Source: Roseovarius spongiae
Lineage (GTDB): Bacteria; Pseudomonadota; Alphaproteobacteria; Rhodobacterales; Rhodobacteraceae
Length of the DNA stretch: 64,000 nt
Reading direction: 5' to 3'
Assembly (NCBI RefSeq): GCF_003651245.1
Contig: NZ_RAPE01000001.1
Location: forward strand, 620,001 to 684,000
A program made the position numbers and the translations under genes. Within the stretch, counting starts at the first letter, position 1; each line of letters begins with the position of its first letter. Under the pieces are notes generated by a model that worked only from the letters and a program-made list of their open reading frames with translations, did no database searches and was not told where the DNA came from. Positions 49,039-58,383 of this stretch are shown piece by piece.

Positions 49039-49710
49039 ATGTTCTACAACGAAAGAAAGGAATACGGCCCGGCGCCGCTGCGCATGGCCGAAATGAGGGG
49101 CCTGATCACCGGAACATGCGTCGCCAGCCGCGCGGGCTGGTGCCCGATCGAGGACGTGCAGGTCGGCATGGACATCCTGACCTTCGACGCCGGGTTCCAG
49201 CAGGTGCGCGAGGTGAATCGCACGCCGCTCTGGGGCGAGGACGGGCCATGCCCGCCGATGATGCGCCCCTACGAGGTTCCGGCGGGCGTCCTGGGAAATC
49301 GCGACGTGCTATACCTGATGCCGGACCAGTCGGTGCTGATCGAACTGGACGCCGCCGAAAAGCTGTTCGGCGATCCGTTCGCGCTGATCCCGGTGCGCGC
49401 GCTTGACGGCGTGCGCGGCTGCACCCGCGTCGTGCCGCCGCAACGGGCGCGGGTGACGGTGCTGCGCTTTGACAGCGAACAGATCGTCTTTGCCAATAGC
49501 GGGGCGATGTTCCTCTGCCCGTGCAAGACGGACCTCCTCGACCGCGCGCTGAGCGACGAGGAGGCAGGCGAGGTCTACAAGATCCTGCCGCTCGAGGCGG
49601 CGCTACACCTGACCGCGTTTCTCGGCGCGCCCGGGCCGGTCCTGCCCTGCGCGGGCTGGCCGGACCTGCCCGAAGACCTGCCGGCGGGCGCGGGTGTGGC
49701 CATCGCCTGA
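49039..49710 (+). CDS. Stand-alone Hint-domain protein
   Basis: A 223-residue protein in which a Hint (hedgehog/intein) domain fills nearly the whole length. Block A is visible as GLITGTCVASRAGWCPIEDVQVGMDILTFDAG, with Cys27 as the likely nucleophile. Later blocks include VLYLMPDQSVLIE (like the 'H-N/D-H' region but with DQS) and RVTVLRFDSEQIVFANSGAMFLC. No signal peptide is seen. Such proteins are common in Rhodobacteraceae, usually fused to calcium-binding repeats; here there is no partner domain. AGGGGACAAGGG precedes the ATG. Confidence 0.82.
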   Translation: MFYNERKEYGPAPLRMAEMRGLITGTCVASRAGWCPIEDVQVGMDILTFDAGFQQVREVNRTPLWGEDGPCPPMMRPYEVPAGVLGNRDVLYLMPDQSVLIELDAAEKLFGDPFALIPVRALDGVRGCTRVVPPQRARVTVLRFDSEQIVFANSGAMFLCPCKTDLLDRALSDEEAGEVYKILPLEAALHLTAFLGAPGPVLPCAGWPDLPEDLPAGAGVAIA

Positions 49711-49725
49711 CGGCGCCGGGGCGCC
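49708..49725 (+). repeat. 18-bp GC-rich element at the Hint gene stop (copy b)
   Basis: Identical to the element at 33763-33780, and likewise begins with the stop codon of its gene. Confidence 0.45.
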
Positions 49726-49768
49726 CTTCGAGCCTGCGCAGCCGGCAGGCCCGAAGAAGCCGCGTCGG

Positions 49769-51973
49769 TCAGGCCGCTGCGGGTTCCTGCCCGAACCGCG
49801 CATAGAAGCCTTGCCCCTTTTGCGCCATCTCGCGCAAGAGCGCGGGGGTGGCGAAGCGCGGGCCGAACGCCTCGGCCAGCGCGTCGCAGCGTTCCGCCGC
49901 ATAAGGCGCGCCCAGCATGTCGAGCCAGGAAAACGGCCCGCCGGTCCACGGCGCGAAGCCCCAGGCGAGGATTGCGCCCACGTCGCCCTCGCGGATATCC
50001 TCGAGCACGCCCTCCTCGAGCGCGCGCACCGCCTCCAGCGCCTGCACGAACATCAGGCGATGCTGCACTGTCGCAAGGTCGGGCTGCTCTTTCGCTAGCG
50101 GATATTTCGCGCTCAACCCGTCCCAGTAACCAAGCCGCTTGCCCTTCTCATCGTATTCGAAGAACCCCTTGCCCGCCTTGCGACCAAGCCGGCCTTCGCC
50201 TTCCATCCAGAAGATGACCTCATCCACATCGGCATCGGCGTAATCGTCGCCCATCGCCGCCTTCGTAGCGCGCGCGATCTTCGCGCCAAGCTCGATCGAC
50301 GTCTCGTCCACAAGCTGCAGCGGTCCCACCGGAAAGCCAAGCTGCCGCGCGGCGTTGTCGATGAGGGCGGGGGCCACGCCCTCGGCCACCATGCGCATTC
50401 CCTCGTTGAGATAGGGGATGATGCAGCGGTTGCAGTAGAAGAACCGGGCGTCATTGACCACGATCGGCGTCTTGCGGATCTGGCGCACGTAGTCCAGCGC
50501 CTTGGCCACCGCGCGCGGACCGGTCTCCCGGCCCTTGATGATCTCGACCAGCATCATCTTTTCCACGGGTGAGAAGAAGTGGATGCCGATGAACTGTTCG
50601 GGGTTGTCGGACGCCTTCGCAAGCTCAGTGATCGGCAGCGTCGAGGTGTTGGTGGCGAAGATGCAGTCGTCGCCGACATGTTGCAGCACCTCCTTCGTCA
50701 CCTCGGCCTTGACGCCCGCATCCTCGAACACCGCCTCGATGACGAGGTCCGCGCCGGCGAGCGCGCTGTAAACCGTGGTGGCGGTGATGCGGTCCAGCGT
50801 CTCGGCCTTCTTCTGCTCGGTCGCCTTGCCGCGCTTGATGCCCTTGTCCATGTAGTCGGCGGTGTAGGATTTGCCGCGATCGGCGGCCTCCTGCTTCTGG
50901 TCGATCAGCACGACCTCCATCCCCGCCATCGCGGAGACGAGCGCGATTCCCGCCCCCATCATGCCCGCGCCGATGACGCCGATCTTTTTCACGCGCTGGT
51001 CCGGCGCGTCCGGCCGGTTCGCGCCCTTCTCGAGCGCCTCCTTGTTGATGAAGAGCGAGCGGATCATGGCGCTTGAAGAGGGGTTCATCAGGATGTTGGT
51101 GAACCAGCGCGCCTCTATCTTCAGCGCGGTGTCGAAGGGCACGAGCGCGCCTTCATAGACCGCCGACAGCAGCGCCTTGGCCGCCGGGAACGCGCCCTGC
51201 GTCTTGCCGTTGACCATCGCGGAGGCGCCCACGAAGGTCATGAAACCGGTGGGGTGATAGGGCGCGCCGCCGGGCATCTTGTAGCCCTTCTCGTCCCACG
51301 GCTTGACGATATCGGGCTCCGAGAGCACCCATTCGCGGGCACGCTCGAGCAGTTCATCGGCTGGTACGACCTCGTCGATCAGCCCGGCCTGTTTCGCCTT
51401 CTTCGGGTCACGGAGCTTGCCTTCCAGCAGAAAGGGCGAGGCCGCCATCGCGCCCATCTTGCGCACCAGCCGCGTGGTGCCGCCCATGCCGGGGAAGATG
51501 CCCACCATGATCTCGGGCAGGCCGATCTTGGCCTTCGGGTTGTCGGCGGCGAAGATGCGGTGGCAGGCCAGCGGGATCTCGAACCCGATGCCGAGCGCGG
51601 TGCCGGGCAGGGCGGCGGCGATGGGCTTGCCGCCCTTGTTACGCTCGTCCATGCCGCCGCGTTCGATCTTGCGCAGGACCGCGTGGGTCTGCATCAGCCC
51701 GTCCATGAGGCCCTGCGCGGGATTGTCGCCCGCGCTTTCCTTCATCTTCGCGATGATGTTGAGGTCCATCCCCCCGGCAAAGCTGCCTTCCTTGCCCGAG
51801 GTGATGACGATCCCCTTCACCGCGTCGTCGCTGAGCGCGTCGTCGATCAGCGCGTCCAGATCGATGAACCCCTGCTGGTTCATCACGTTCATGGATTTAC
51901 CTTCGGTGTCCCAGGTGATGATCGCAACGCCGTCGGCGTCTTTTTCCATCGTGAAATCGGTCATGTCTGACAT
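49769..51973 (-). CDS. fadJ: Fatty-acid oxidation multifunctional enzyme (hydratase / 3-hydroxyacyl-CoA dehydrogenase)
   Basis: A 734-residue beta-oxidation enzyme. The N-terminal ~190 residues form an enoyl-CoA hydratase (crotonase) domain (AGGMDLNIIAKM, ALPGTALGIGFEIPLACH, GLPEIMVGIFPGMGGTTRL with its glutamates). The NAD-binding domain starts near residue 311 (KKIGVIGAGMMGAGIALVSAMAG), followed by the dehydrogenase domain with HFFSPVEKMMLVEIIKG. It lies seven bases after the thiolase gene. Together they carry out the last three steps of beta-oxidation. Confidence 0.95.
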   Translation of the reverse strand: MSDMTDFTMEKDADGVAIITWDTEGKSMNVMNQQGFIDLDALIDDALSDDAVKGIVITSGKEGSFAGGMDLNIIAKMKESAGDNPAQGLMDGLMQTHAVLRKIERGGMDERNKGGKPIAAALPGTALGIGFEIPLACHRIFAADNPKAKIGLPEIMVGIFPGMGGTTRLVRKMGAMAASPFLLEGKLRDPKKAKQAGLIDEVVPADELLERAREWVLSEPDIVKPWDEKGYKMPGGAPYHPTGFMTFVGASAMVNGKTQGAFPAAKALLSAVYEGALVPFDTALKIEARWFTNILMNPSSSAMIRSLFINKEALEKGANRPDAPDQRVKKIGVIGAGMMGAGIALVSAMAGMEVVLIDQKQEAADRGKSYTADYMDKGIKRGKATEQKKAETLDRITATTVYSALAGADLVIEAVFEDAGVKAEVTKEVLQHVGDDCIFATNTSTLPITELAKASDNPEQFIGIHFFSPVEKMMLVEIIKGRETGPRAVAKALDYVRQIRKTPIVVNDARFFYCNRCIIPYLNEGMRMVAEGVAPALIDNAARQLGFPVGPLQLVDETSIELGAKIARATKAAMGDDYADADVDEVIFWMEGEGRLGRKAGKGFFEYDEKGKRLGYWDGLSAKYPLAKEQPDLATVQHRLMFVQALEAVRALEEGVLEDIREGDVGAILAWGFAPWTGGPFSWLDMLGAPYAAERCDALAEAFGPRFATPALLREMAQKGQGFYARFGQEPAAA

Positions 51974-51979
51974 CTCCCT

Positions 51980-53191
51980 TTATACCCGCTCGATGATCGT
52001 CGCGGCGCCCATGCCTGACGCGATGCAGAGCGTGGCGAGCCCGGTTTCCTTGTCCTGCCGCTCCAGTTCGTCCAGCAGCGTGCCGATGATGATCGCACCC
52101 GTCGCGCCCAGGGGATGCCCCATCGCGATGGACCCGCCATTGACGTTCACCAGATCGGGATCGACATCGAAGGCCTGCATGAATCGCAGCACCACGCTCG
52201 CGAAGGCCTCGTTCACCTCGAAGAGGTCGATGTCGCCGATCTCCATGCCGCTGTCGGCGAGGATCTTGCGTGTGGCGGGCACAGGGCCGGTCAGCATGAT
52301 CGTCGGATCGGTGCCGATCTTGCAGGTCTGCCGGATGCGCGCACGGGGCTTCAGCCCCCATTTCTCGCCGAAGGCCTTGGACCCCACCAGCACGCCGGCG
52401 GAGCCATCCACGATGCCGGATGAGTTGCCGGCGTGGTGGATGTGGTTGATTTTTTCCAGGTGCGGATATTTCAGCTTCGCAACCGCGTCGAAGCCGGGCA
52501 TCACCTCGCCCATCTGCTGGAAGCTGGGGTTGAGCGACCCGAGCGCCTGCATGTCGGTGCCCGGGCGCATGTATTCGTCACGGTCAAGGATCGTGAGTCC
52601 GTTCTGGTCCTTCACCTCGATGATCGACTTCGCGAACCGCTTGTCATCCCACGCGGCCTTGGCGCGCTTCTGGCTTTCCACGGCGAGCGCGTCGGCCTGA
52701 TCGCGGGTGAACCCGTATTCCGTCGCGATGATGTCCGCGCTGATGCCCTGAGGCACGAAATAGGTCTCCATCGCGACGCTCGGGTCGACGGCGATCGCCG
52801 CCCCGTCGCTGCCCATCGGCACGCGGCCCATCATCTCGACCCCGCCGGCGATATAGCCGTCACCGGCGCCGCCCATCACCTGGTTCGCGGCGAGGTTGAC
52901 CGCCTCCATGCCAGACGCGCAGAAGCGGTTGACGGCGAGGCCGGGAATGGCCTCGTCGAGATCGGAGGCCAGCACGGCGGTGCGCGCAAGGCAGCCGCCC
53001 TGTTCCTTGACCTGCGTGACGTTGCCCCAGATCACGTCCTCGACCGCGGGGCCGTCAAGCCCGTTGCGGTCCTTCAGCGCGTTCAGCACTTCCGAGGACA
53101 GCCGCACCGCGGTCACCTCGTGCAGCGCGCCGTCCTTGCGGCCCTTGCCGCGCGGGGTGCGCACGGCGTCGTAGATATAGGCATCTGTCAT
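51980..53191 (-). CDS. fadA: Acetyl-CoA C-acyltransferase (thiolase)
   Basis: The thiolytic enzyme of beta-oxidation (403 aa). The nucleophile cysteine is in AVNRFCASGMEAVNLAANQ near residue 91. The other catalytic residues are in VNGGSIAMGHPLGATGAI (His) and LCIASGMGAATIIE (Cys). Full length. It sits between GST (16-base gap) and fadJ (six-base gap), clearly one transcript. Confidence 0.95.
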   Translation of the reverse strand: MTDAYIYDAVRTPRGKGRKDGALHEVTAVRLSSEVLNALKDRNGLDGPAVEDVIWGNVTQVKEQGGCLARTAVLASDLDEAIPGLAVNRFCASGMEAVNLAANQVMGGAGDGYIAGGVEMMGRVPMGSDGAAIAVDPSVAMETYFVPQGISADIIATEYGFTRDQADALAVESQKRAKAAWDDKRFAKSIIEVKDQNGLTILDRDEYMRPGTDMQALGSLNPSFQQMGEVMPGFDAVAKLKYPHLEKINHIHHAGNSSGIVDGSAGVLVGSKAFGEKWGLKPRARIRQTCKIGTDPTIMLTGPVPATRKILADSGMEIGDIDLFEVNEAFASVVLRFMQAFDVDPDLVNVNGGSIAMGHPLGATGAIIIGTLLDELERQDKETGLATLCIASGMGAATIIERV

Positions 53192-53207
53192 GTCTGCTCT
53201 CCTTTGG

Positions 53208-53843
53208 TCACGCGCGGTCCGCCGGGGAACCGGGCATCAGGTCATAGGGGTGTTTCCAGCCGGGCAGGCCCTCGATGTTGGACAGCCAGCGGTCGATATT
53301 GGCCCACTCCGCCCGGTCGAAGCCGAACGGTTCGGGATAGAACAGGTAGCCGCAGCATGACAGGTCCGCGTTCGTCACGCCGTCGCCCACGATCCAGTCG
53401 CGCCCCGCGAGATGCGCGTCGAGCGTGCCGTAGGCCGCCTTGAGCCGGCCCTGCATGAAGCCGATCACCTCGGCCGGGCGCTTGTCCTCGGGCAGGAAAT
53501 TCATCAGGAACCGGGTCATGCCCGCCTGGCTCGAGAGCTTGTGGTTGTCCCACAGCACCCAGCGCAGCACCTCGCGGGCCTCGTCCTGAGTCGCGCCGCC
53601 GAACTTGCCGGTCTTCTCCGTCACGTAGTGCTGGATCACGCCCGACTGGGTGAGTGTCACGTCGCCATCCACGAGAACGGGCGCTTCGCCCATCACGTTG
53701 AGGGCGCGGAAATTGTCGCTGCGCGCCGCGCCGCCGAAGAAATCGACGAAAACCGGCTCCCAGTCGAGCCCCGACAGTTCGAGGGCGAGCGCCGCCTTGT
53801 AGGCGTTGCCGGATTCGCCGAAGCAATGGAGTTCCATGGTCAT
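53208..53843 (-). CDS. Glutathione S-transferase
   Basis: A 211-residue GST. The thioredoxin-like N-domain shows LHCFGESGNAYKAALALELSGLDW and the cis-proline and GSH-binding segment MGEAPVLVDGDVTLTQSGVIQHYV. The C-terminal helical domain ends WLSNIEGLPGWKHPYDLMPG. A start at 53837 is also possible. Being first in the GST-fadA-fadJ unit, it may deal with electrophilic acyl intermediates, but that is inference. Confidence 0.9.
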   Translation of the reverse strand: MTMELHCFGESGNAYKAALALELSGLDWEPVFVDFFGGAARSDNFRALNVMGEAPVLVDGDVTLTQSGVIQHYVTEKTGKFGGATQDEAREVLRWVLWDNHKLSSQAGMTRFLMNFLPEDKRPAEVIGFMQGRLKAAYGTLDAHLAGRDWIVGDGVTNADLSCCGYLFYPEPFGFDRAEWANIDRWLSNIEGLPGWKHPYDLMPGSPADRA

Positions 53844-53885
53844 GCGCTTCCTTTCGATGCCGCGCCCGCGGCCGGGCGGAGAATT

Positions 53886-53906
53886 GAGTATTTTTGGAAA
53901 GATGAA
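53886..53906 (+). repeat. Copy 3 of the dispersed 21-bp element
   Basis: Starts GAGTATTTTTGGAA and ends GATGAA. It is the inverted partner of 54050-54070 (18 of 21 positions agree), framing a 143-base spacer. Confidence 0.6.
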
Positions 53907-53926
53907 GCGAGGACTGATTCACCGCC

Positions 53927-53940
53927 CATTAACGTTAATG
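53927..53940. promoter_or_regulatory. Perfect 14-bp palindrome before the GST-fadA-fadJ unit
   Basis: CATTAACGTTAATG lies 84 bases upstream of the GST start codon. It has the size and symmetry of an operator for a dimeric regulator. Confidence 0.45.
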
Positions 53941-54049
53941 CGTGCATGGTGGTCGCGCGGTACAGGCTGGAGAGCCGATGACCGCGAAAGGTGAAGCCCC
54001 GCCGCCCCGCGTGCAGCATGTGTGCCGGGTGGCGGGGTGGACCTGCCGC

Positions 54050-54070
54050 TTCATCTTTCTTCAAATACTC
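54050..54070 (-). repeat. Copy 4 of the dispersed 21-bp element (inverted)
   Basis: Reads TTCATCTTTC...AATACTC on the plus strand and is followed by CCGCCGGAGGC, as is the copy near 18466. Confidence 0.6.
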
Positions 54071-54114
54071 CCGCCGGAGGCTTCCACGTGCGGGGCCAGG
54101 CGTCACGGTGCTCA

Positions 54115-55254
54115 TCACAGCGCCCTCGCGATCAGTTCCTTCATGATCTCGTTCGTGCCGCCGTAGATCTTCTGCACCCGTGCATCGGCCCACATTTCGG
54201 CCACCGCGTATTCCTGCATGTAGCCGTAGCCGCCATGCAACTGCACGCAATCATCGAGCACGTCGCATTGCGTATCGGTCAGCCAGTATTTCGCCATCGC
54301 CGCCTTCTCGACGGTGAGCTTTCCTTCAAGGTGCTCGGCGATGCACTCATCGAGAAACGCGCGCGCAACCTTGGTGCGCGTCAAGCATTCGGCGAGCTTG
54401 AATCGCGTGTTCTGAAACTGCGTCAGCGGCCCGCCAAAGGCTTCGCGTTCCTTGCAATAGCGAACCGTGCGCTCCACCGCGCCCTCCATCGCGCCCACCG
54501 CGCCGCAGCCGATGATAAGCCGTTCCTGCGGAAGCTGCTCCATCATCTGGTAGAATCCGCGCCCTTCCTCGCCGCCGAGGATGTTCTCGGGCGGGATTTC
54601 GACGTTGTCGAAGAAAAGCTCGGACGTATCCGCCGCGTGACAGCCGATCTTCTCGAGGTTGCGGCCGCGCGCGAAACCCTCGGCGCCCTCGGTTTCGACC
54701 ACCACGAGGCTCACGCCCTTGGCGCCCGCCGCCGGGTCGGTCTTGGCCGCGACGATGATGAGCTCCGCGTGCTGGCCGTTGGTGATGAAGGTCTTCTGCC
54801 CCGACAGCCGATAGGAATTGCCGTCGCGCAGCGCCTTCGTCTTGATGCCCTGCACGTCCGACCCGGCCGCGGGTTCGGTCATGGCGAGCGCGCCGACCAG
54901 GTCGCCACTCACCATCTTCGGCAGCCAGCGTTTTTTCTGCTCGTCGGTCCCGTAGGCGAGGATGTAATGCGCCACGATACCCGAATGGATCGGGTTGCCC
55001 CAGCTGGCGAGGTTGGCGCGCGGCGCTTCCATCAGGATCACCGCCTCATGCCCGAAATCGCCGCCCGCGCCGCCGTATTGCTCGGGAATGGACGGGCAGA
55101 GAAGCCCCAGTTCGCCCGCCTGGGTCCAGGTCTCGCGATCCATCTGCCCGGCCTTGCGCCAGCGTTCGAAATGCGGCGCCCATTCGCTTTCGATGAAGCT
55201 GGCCGTCATCTCGGCCAGCATCCTGTGCTCATCGGTCATCCAGGCAGAGGTCAT
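54115..55254 (-). CDS. Acyl-CoA dehydrogenase, long-chain type
   Basis: An FAD enzyme (379 aa) making trans-2-enoyl-Co[19 protein letters not shown] and [17 protein letters not shown] form the flavin and substrate site. The C-terminus reads [18 protein letters not shown], with glycine where short-chain enzymes have the catalytic glutamate. The base is instead likely Glu244 in [10 protein letters not shown], as in long-chain and isovaleryl enzymes. The start at 55254 overlaps the stop of a 70-residue gene. Longer in-frame starts are antisense readings of the gene upstream. Confidence 0.92.
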   Translation of the reverse strand: MTSAWMTDEHRMLAEMTASFIESEWAPHFERWRKAGQMDRETWTQAGELGLLCPSIPEQYGGAGGDFGHEAVILMEAPRANLASWGNPIHSGIVAHYILAYGTDEQKKRWLPKMVSGDLVGALAMTEPAAGSDVQGIKTKALRDGNSYRLSGQKTFITNGQHAELIIVAAKTDPAAGAKGVSLVVVETEGAEGFARGRNLEKIGCHAADTSELFFDNVEIPPENILGGEEGRGFYQMMEQLPQERLIIGCGAVGAMEGAVERTVRYCKEREAFGGPLTQFQNTRFKLAECLTRTKVARAFLDECIAEHLEGKLTVEKAAMAKYWLTDTQCDVLDDCVQLHGGYGYMQEYAVAEMWADARVQKIYGGTNEIMKELIARAL

Positions 55255-55463
55255 TTCTTGCGCGCCTCGAGCTCGGAGTTGAAGATGCGCAGCCGATGCC
55301 CGAACGTGTCCTCGTCGATGACGGAATCGAAGTTCTCGAAAAGAAACGACAACGCTTCGCCTTCGTCCAGGCCGGCCTCTTGCGCGAAGCGGCGCAGCCG
55401 GCGATACCCGTCTTCGGTCATCGCCGCGTTGAAACGGCGCGTCAGGCGAAAGCGTTTCGGCAT
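55251..55463 (-). CDS. Small protein coupled to the acyl-CoA dehydrogenase genes
   Basis: A 70-residue basic-then-acidic protein: [50 protein letters not shown]. The pattern, a short strand followed by two helices, resembles ribbon-helix-helix DNA-binding proteins, but I cannot confirm it. GGGGGACCGAG precedes the start at 55463. It lies 42 bases after the large acyl-CoA dehydrogenase gene and overlaps the next by four bases (ATGA), so it is firmly in the operon. Confidence 0.7.
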   Translation of the reverse strand: MPKRFRLTRRFNAAMTEDGYRRLRRFAQEAGLDEGEALSFLFENFDSVIDEDTFGHRLRIFNSELEARKK

Positions 55464-55505
55464 CTCGGTCCCCCGTAGGGTGGGGTTTCCCCCCAACCCT
55501 CTCCT

Positions 55506-57278
55506 TTAGAATTGATCCGCGTCCAGCCCCATTACCGGCTCGGCGCCGCTCTCGATCCGCGCGAGATGCGTCCTTGTCGCGGGCAGGCGGCGGGCCATGT
55601 AATAGCGCGCGGTCGCGAGCTTGGCCTCGTAGAAGGCCGGATCGCCATCCCCGGCGGCAAGCTGCGCCAGCGCGGCGCGCGCCATGTGCGCCCACATCAG
55701 GCCAAGGCAGACATGCCCGAAAAGATGCATGAAATCGTAGCTGCCCGCCAGCGCCGCGTTCGGGTTCTTCATGCCGTGCTGCATGAAAAACATGCCCGCG
55801 GCCTGCAAATCCTTCGACGCGGATTTCAGCGGGACGACGAAATCGGTCATCGCCTCGCCGTCGTTCTCGCGACAGAAATCCTTGACCATGTCGAAGAAGG
55901 CCATGACATGCTTGCCGCCGTCCTGCGCCAGCTTGCGCCCCACGAGGTCGAGCGCCTGCACCCCGTTCGCGCCCTCGTAGATCATCGCGATGCGCGCGTC
56001 GCGGGCGAACTGGGACATGCCCGTTTCCTCGATATAGCCGTGCCCGCCATAGATCTGCTGGGCGAGGATCGTCATGTCGAACCCCTCGTCGGTGAGGAAA
56101 CCCTTGATCACCGGGGTCAGCAGGGAAACCATGCCCTCGGCCGCCTCGTCGCCGCCGCGATGTGACTGGTCGATCATCTTGGCCCCCCAGAGCAGGAAGG
56201 CGCGGCCCCCCTCGACAAAGCTCTTCTGGTCCATCAGCGCGCGGCGGATGTCGGGATGCACGATCAGCGGATCGGCGGGGCCATCGGGGTTCTCGTCGCC
56301 GGTGACCGCGCGGCCCTGAAGCCGCTCTTTCGCGTAGGCGAGCGCGTTCTGATAGGCCACGTCGGCCTGCGCGAGCCCCTGCATGCCGACACCGATCCGC
56401 GCCTCGTTCATCATGGTGAACATGGCGCGCATGCCCTTGTGTTCCTCGCCCAAAAGCCAGCCTTTCGCGCCGTCGTAATCCATCACGCAGGTGGCGTTGC
56501 CGTGAATGCCCATCTTCTCCTCGAGCTTGGAGCATTTCACGCCGTTGCGATCGCCGAGGGAGCCATCCTCGTTCACGATGAATTTCGGCACGATGAAGAG
56601 GCTCACGCCCTTGATCCCCTCGGGCCCGCCGGGGATCTTCGCCAGCACGAGGTGGATGATGTTGTCGGCCATGTCGTGCTCACCGGCCGAGATGAAGATC
56701 TTCTGCCCGCTGATCGCGTAGGATCCGTCATCCTGCGGTTCCGCCTTCGTGCGCATCAGGCCAAGGTCGGTGCCGCAATGCGGTTCGGTCAGGTTCATCG
56801 TGCCGGTCCATTCGCAGGACGTCATTTTCGGCAGGTATTTCGCCTTCTGCTCATCCGTGCCATGCGCGAGGATCGCGCTCGCCGCGCCGTGGGTCAGGCC
56901 CTGGTACATGGTGAACGCCTGGTTGGCGGCCGAGAACATCTCGCCCACGGCGGTGTTGAGCAGATAGGGCATGTTCTGCCCGCCGAATTCCTCGGGGAGG
57001 TCGAGCCCCGGCCAGCCGCCCTCGCGCACCTGGTCGAAGGCCGCCTTGAACCCGGTCGGCGTGCGCACCACCCCGTTCTCGAGCGTGCAGCCCTCCGCGT
57101 CGCCCACGGGGTTGAGCGGGGCGAGCACTTCGGCCGCGATCTTGCCGGCCTCGTCCAGCACGGCGGCGGTGAATTCCGGCTCGAGCTCGGAATAGCCCGG
57201 AATATCCGCCTTGGGGGCGTTCAGGACGTGGTGCAGGATGAACTGGGCGTCCCTGGTGGGCGCGGCATAGCTGGGCAT
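55506..57278 (-). CDS. Acyl-CoA dehydrogenase, large type (DmdC/FadE-like)
   Basis: A 590-residue dehydrogenase, longer than the common ~380 because of a C-terminal extra domain found in DmdC and related enzymes. [21 protein letters not shown] and [23 protein letters not shown] form the flavin site. The likely catalytic glutamate is in [20 protein letters not shown]. DmdC acts on 3-methylmercaptopropionyl-CoA in DMSP breakdown; other relatives act on ordinary acyl-CoAs, and I cannot decide which. It lies 37 bases after a MerR gene that probably controls it. Confidence 0.92.
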   Translation of the reverse strand: MPSYAAPTRDAQFILHHVLNAPKADIPGYSELEPEFTAAVLDEAGKIAAEVLAPLNPVGDAEGCTLENGVVRTPTGFKAAFDQVREGGWPGLDLPEEFGGQNMPYLLNTAVGEMFSAANQAFTMYQGLTHGAASAILAHGTDEQKAKYLPKMTSCEWTGTMNLTEPHCGTDLGLMRTKAEPQDDGSYAISGQKIFISAGEHDMADNIIHLVLAKIPGGPEGIKGVSLFIVPKFIVNEDGSLGDRNGVKCSKLEEKMGIHGNATCVMDYDGAKGWLLGEEHKGMRAMFTMMNEARIGVGMQGLAQADVAYQNALAYAKERLQGRAVTGDENPDGPADPLIVHPDIRRALMDQKSFVEGGRAFLLWGAKMIDQSHRGGDEAAEGMVSLLTPVIKGFLTDEGFDMTILAQQIYGGHGYIEETGMSQFARDARIAMIYEGANGVQALDLVGRKLAQDGGKHVMAFFDMVKDFCRENDGEAMTDFVVPLKSASKDLQAAGMFFMQHGMKNPNAALAGSYDFMHLFGHVCLGLMWAHMARAALAQLAAGDGDPAFYEAKLATARYYMARRLPATRTHLARIESGAEPVMGLDADQF

Positions 57279-57315
57279 ATCGGTCTTTTCCCTGTCTTGG
57301 CGGTTGGTTGCGCCG

Positions 57316-57717
57316 TTATTCGGCGGCGTTCCTCGTTTCGTCGCGCGACCCGAGCACCCGTTCGAGCCATTCCATCTGCCCGCGCAGGTCGCCGATGGCC
57401 TCGTCCAGTTCGGCGCGCTGCGCCTCCATGTCGCGCAGCCGCTCGGCGGCGAGCTCGTAGGTGCGCACCATCTGCGTGTGCTGCTGGTCGCCCGCGTCGT
57501 AGAGATCGAGAAGTTGGCGAATCTCCTCCAGGCTGAAACCGAACCGCTTGCCCCGCAGGATCAGCTTGAGCCGGGCGCGGTCACGGCGGGTGAACAGGCG
57601 CTTCTGCCCCTCGCGGATCGGAGCGAGAAGTTCCTTTGATTCATAAAAGCGCAGCGTGCGCGGCGTGACGTCGAAGGCGTCACACATTTCACGGATGGTC
57701 ATCGTTTCGGCGGTCAT
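57316..57717 (-). CDS. MerR-family regulator next to the fad operon (copy 1)
   Basis: A 133-residue MerR regulator. The N-terminal winged helix ([44 protein letters not shown]) is followed by a dimerising coiled coil (about 80-125). No metal-binding cysteines are seen, which fits acyl-CoA sensing types such as LiuR. The start at 57717 has AAGGGG six bases upstream. It probably leads the operon with the large acyl-CoA dehydrogenase. An operator-like palindrome lies 67 bases upstream of the start. Confidence 0.9.
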   Translation of the reverse strand: MTAETMTIREMCDAFDVTPRTLRFYESKELLAPIREGQKRLFTRRDRARLKLILRGKRFGFSLEEIRQLLDLYDAGDQQHTQMVRTYELAAERLRDMEAQRAELDEAIGDLRGQMEWLERVLGSRDETRNAAE

Positions 57718-57783
57718 GTCGGCCCCTTCCCCAGGATGCGTCGTCAGCGGGACATGTATGCTCATGGGGGGAGGTTACAACAG

Positions 57784-57821
57784 AAAGTGACGTTGACGTA
57801 AGTCCGACGTCACGTCACTTT
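57784..57821. promoter_or_regulatory. Nested palindrome between the two MerR genes
   Basis: AAAGTGACGT (57784-57793) pairs with ACGTCACTTT (57812-57821). Inside, TGACGT and ACGTCA form a second inverted repeat around AAGTCCG. It lies in the promoter region of the MerR-acyl-CoA dehydrogenase unit. Confidence 0.65.
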
Positions 57822-57834
57822 GGCCGGGGTTCGG

Positions 57835-58206
57835 CTAGAGGTCGAGCGCACGGGCGGTTTCGTCGCGCAGCTTCTGCAACTCCTCGATCGCCTCGTCGAT
57901 CTGTTCGCGCTGGTCGGCCAGTTCGCGCAACTGCTTGTCGGCAAGCGCGATCCAGTTCCGCATCTGCGCGCCGCTGCCCTCGTCCTCGTACATCATCAGC
58001 CATTGGCGGATCTCCTCGAGGCTGAAGCCGAATTTCCGCCCCCGCAGGATCAGCGTCATGCGCGCGATCTCGCGCGGGCCGTAAAGACGCGCGCGTCCGT
58101 CGCGCTCGGGGTGGAGCAGCTCGATATATTCGTAGTAACGAAGCGTGCGCGGCGTGACGTCGAATTTCGCGCACATCTCCTTGAGGCTCAGACGCGGATC
58201 GGACAT
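57835..58206 (-). CDS. MerR-family regulator, paralogue (copy 2)
   Basis: A 123-residue MerR regulator closely related to the neighbour: [65 protein letters not shown]. The coiled coil follows (about 85-118). It too lacks metal ligands. The start at 58206 (MSDPRLSLKEMC) matches copy 1; longer in-frame starts are not conserved. Two MerR paralogues before one beta-oxidation run could sense different acyl-CoAs or form heterodimers. Confidence 0.9.
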   Translation of the reverse strand: MSDPRLSLKEMCAKFDVTPRTLRYYEYIELLHPERDGRARLYGPREIARMTLILRGRKFGFSLEEIRQWLMMYEDEGSGAQMRNWIALADKQLRELADQREQIDEAIEELQKLRDETARALDL

Positions 58207-58383
58207 GACACGGACATCAACACGCAGCTTGGCCAAAAGTTCAATGGAAATCCTTGTTTTCGGCAAGTTTCGGTGCAAATCCCCGCATAATGGCCCGTTC
58301 GCGACGCGCGCTGTCGCTTGCACATCGCGGGCCATCCGACGATAACGGCGCGACGCCGCGCAGCAGCAAGAGGTTCCATCCCC

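Noticed and set aside
54115..56535. A single 806-residue acyl-CoA dehydrogenase
   Set aside because: Its first ~430 residues are an out-of-frame reading of the large dehydrogenase; the real gene starts at 55254 with an ATGA overlap.
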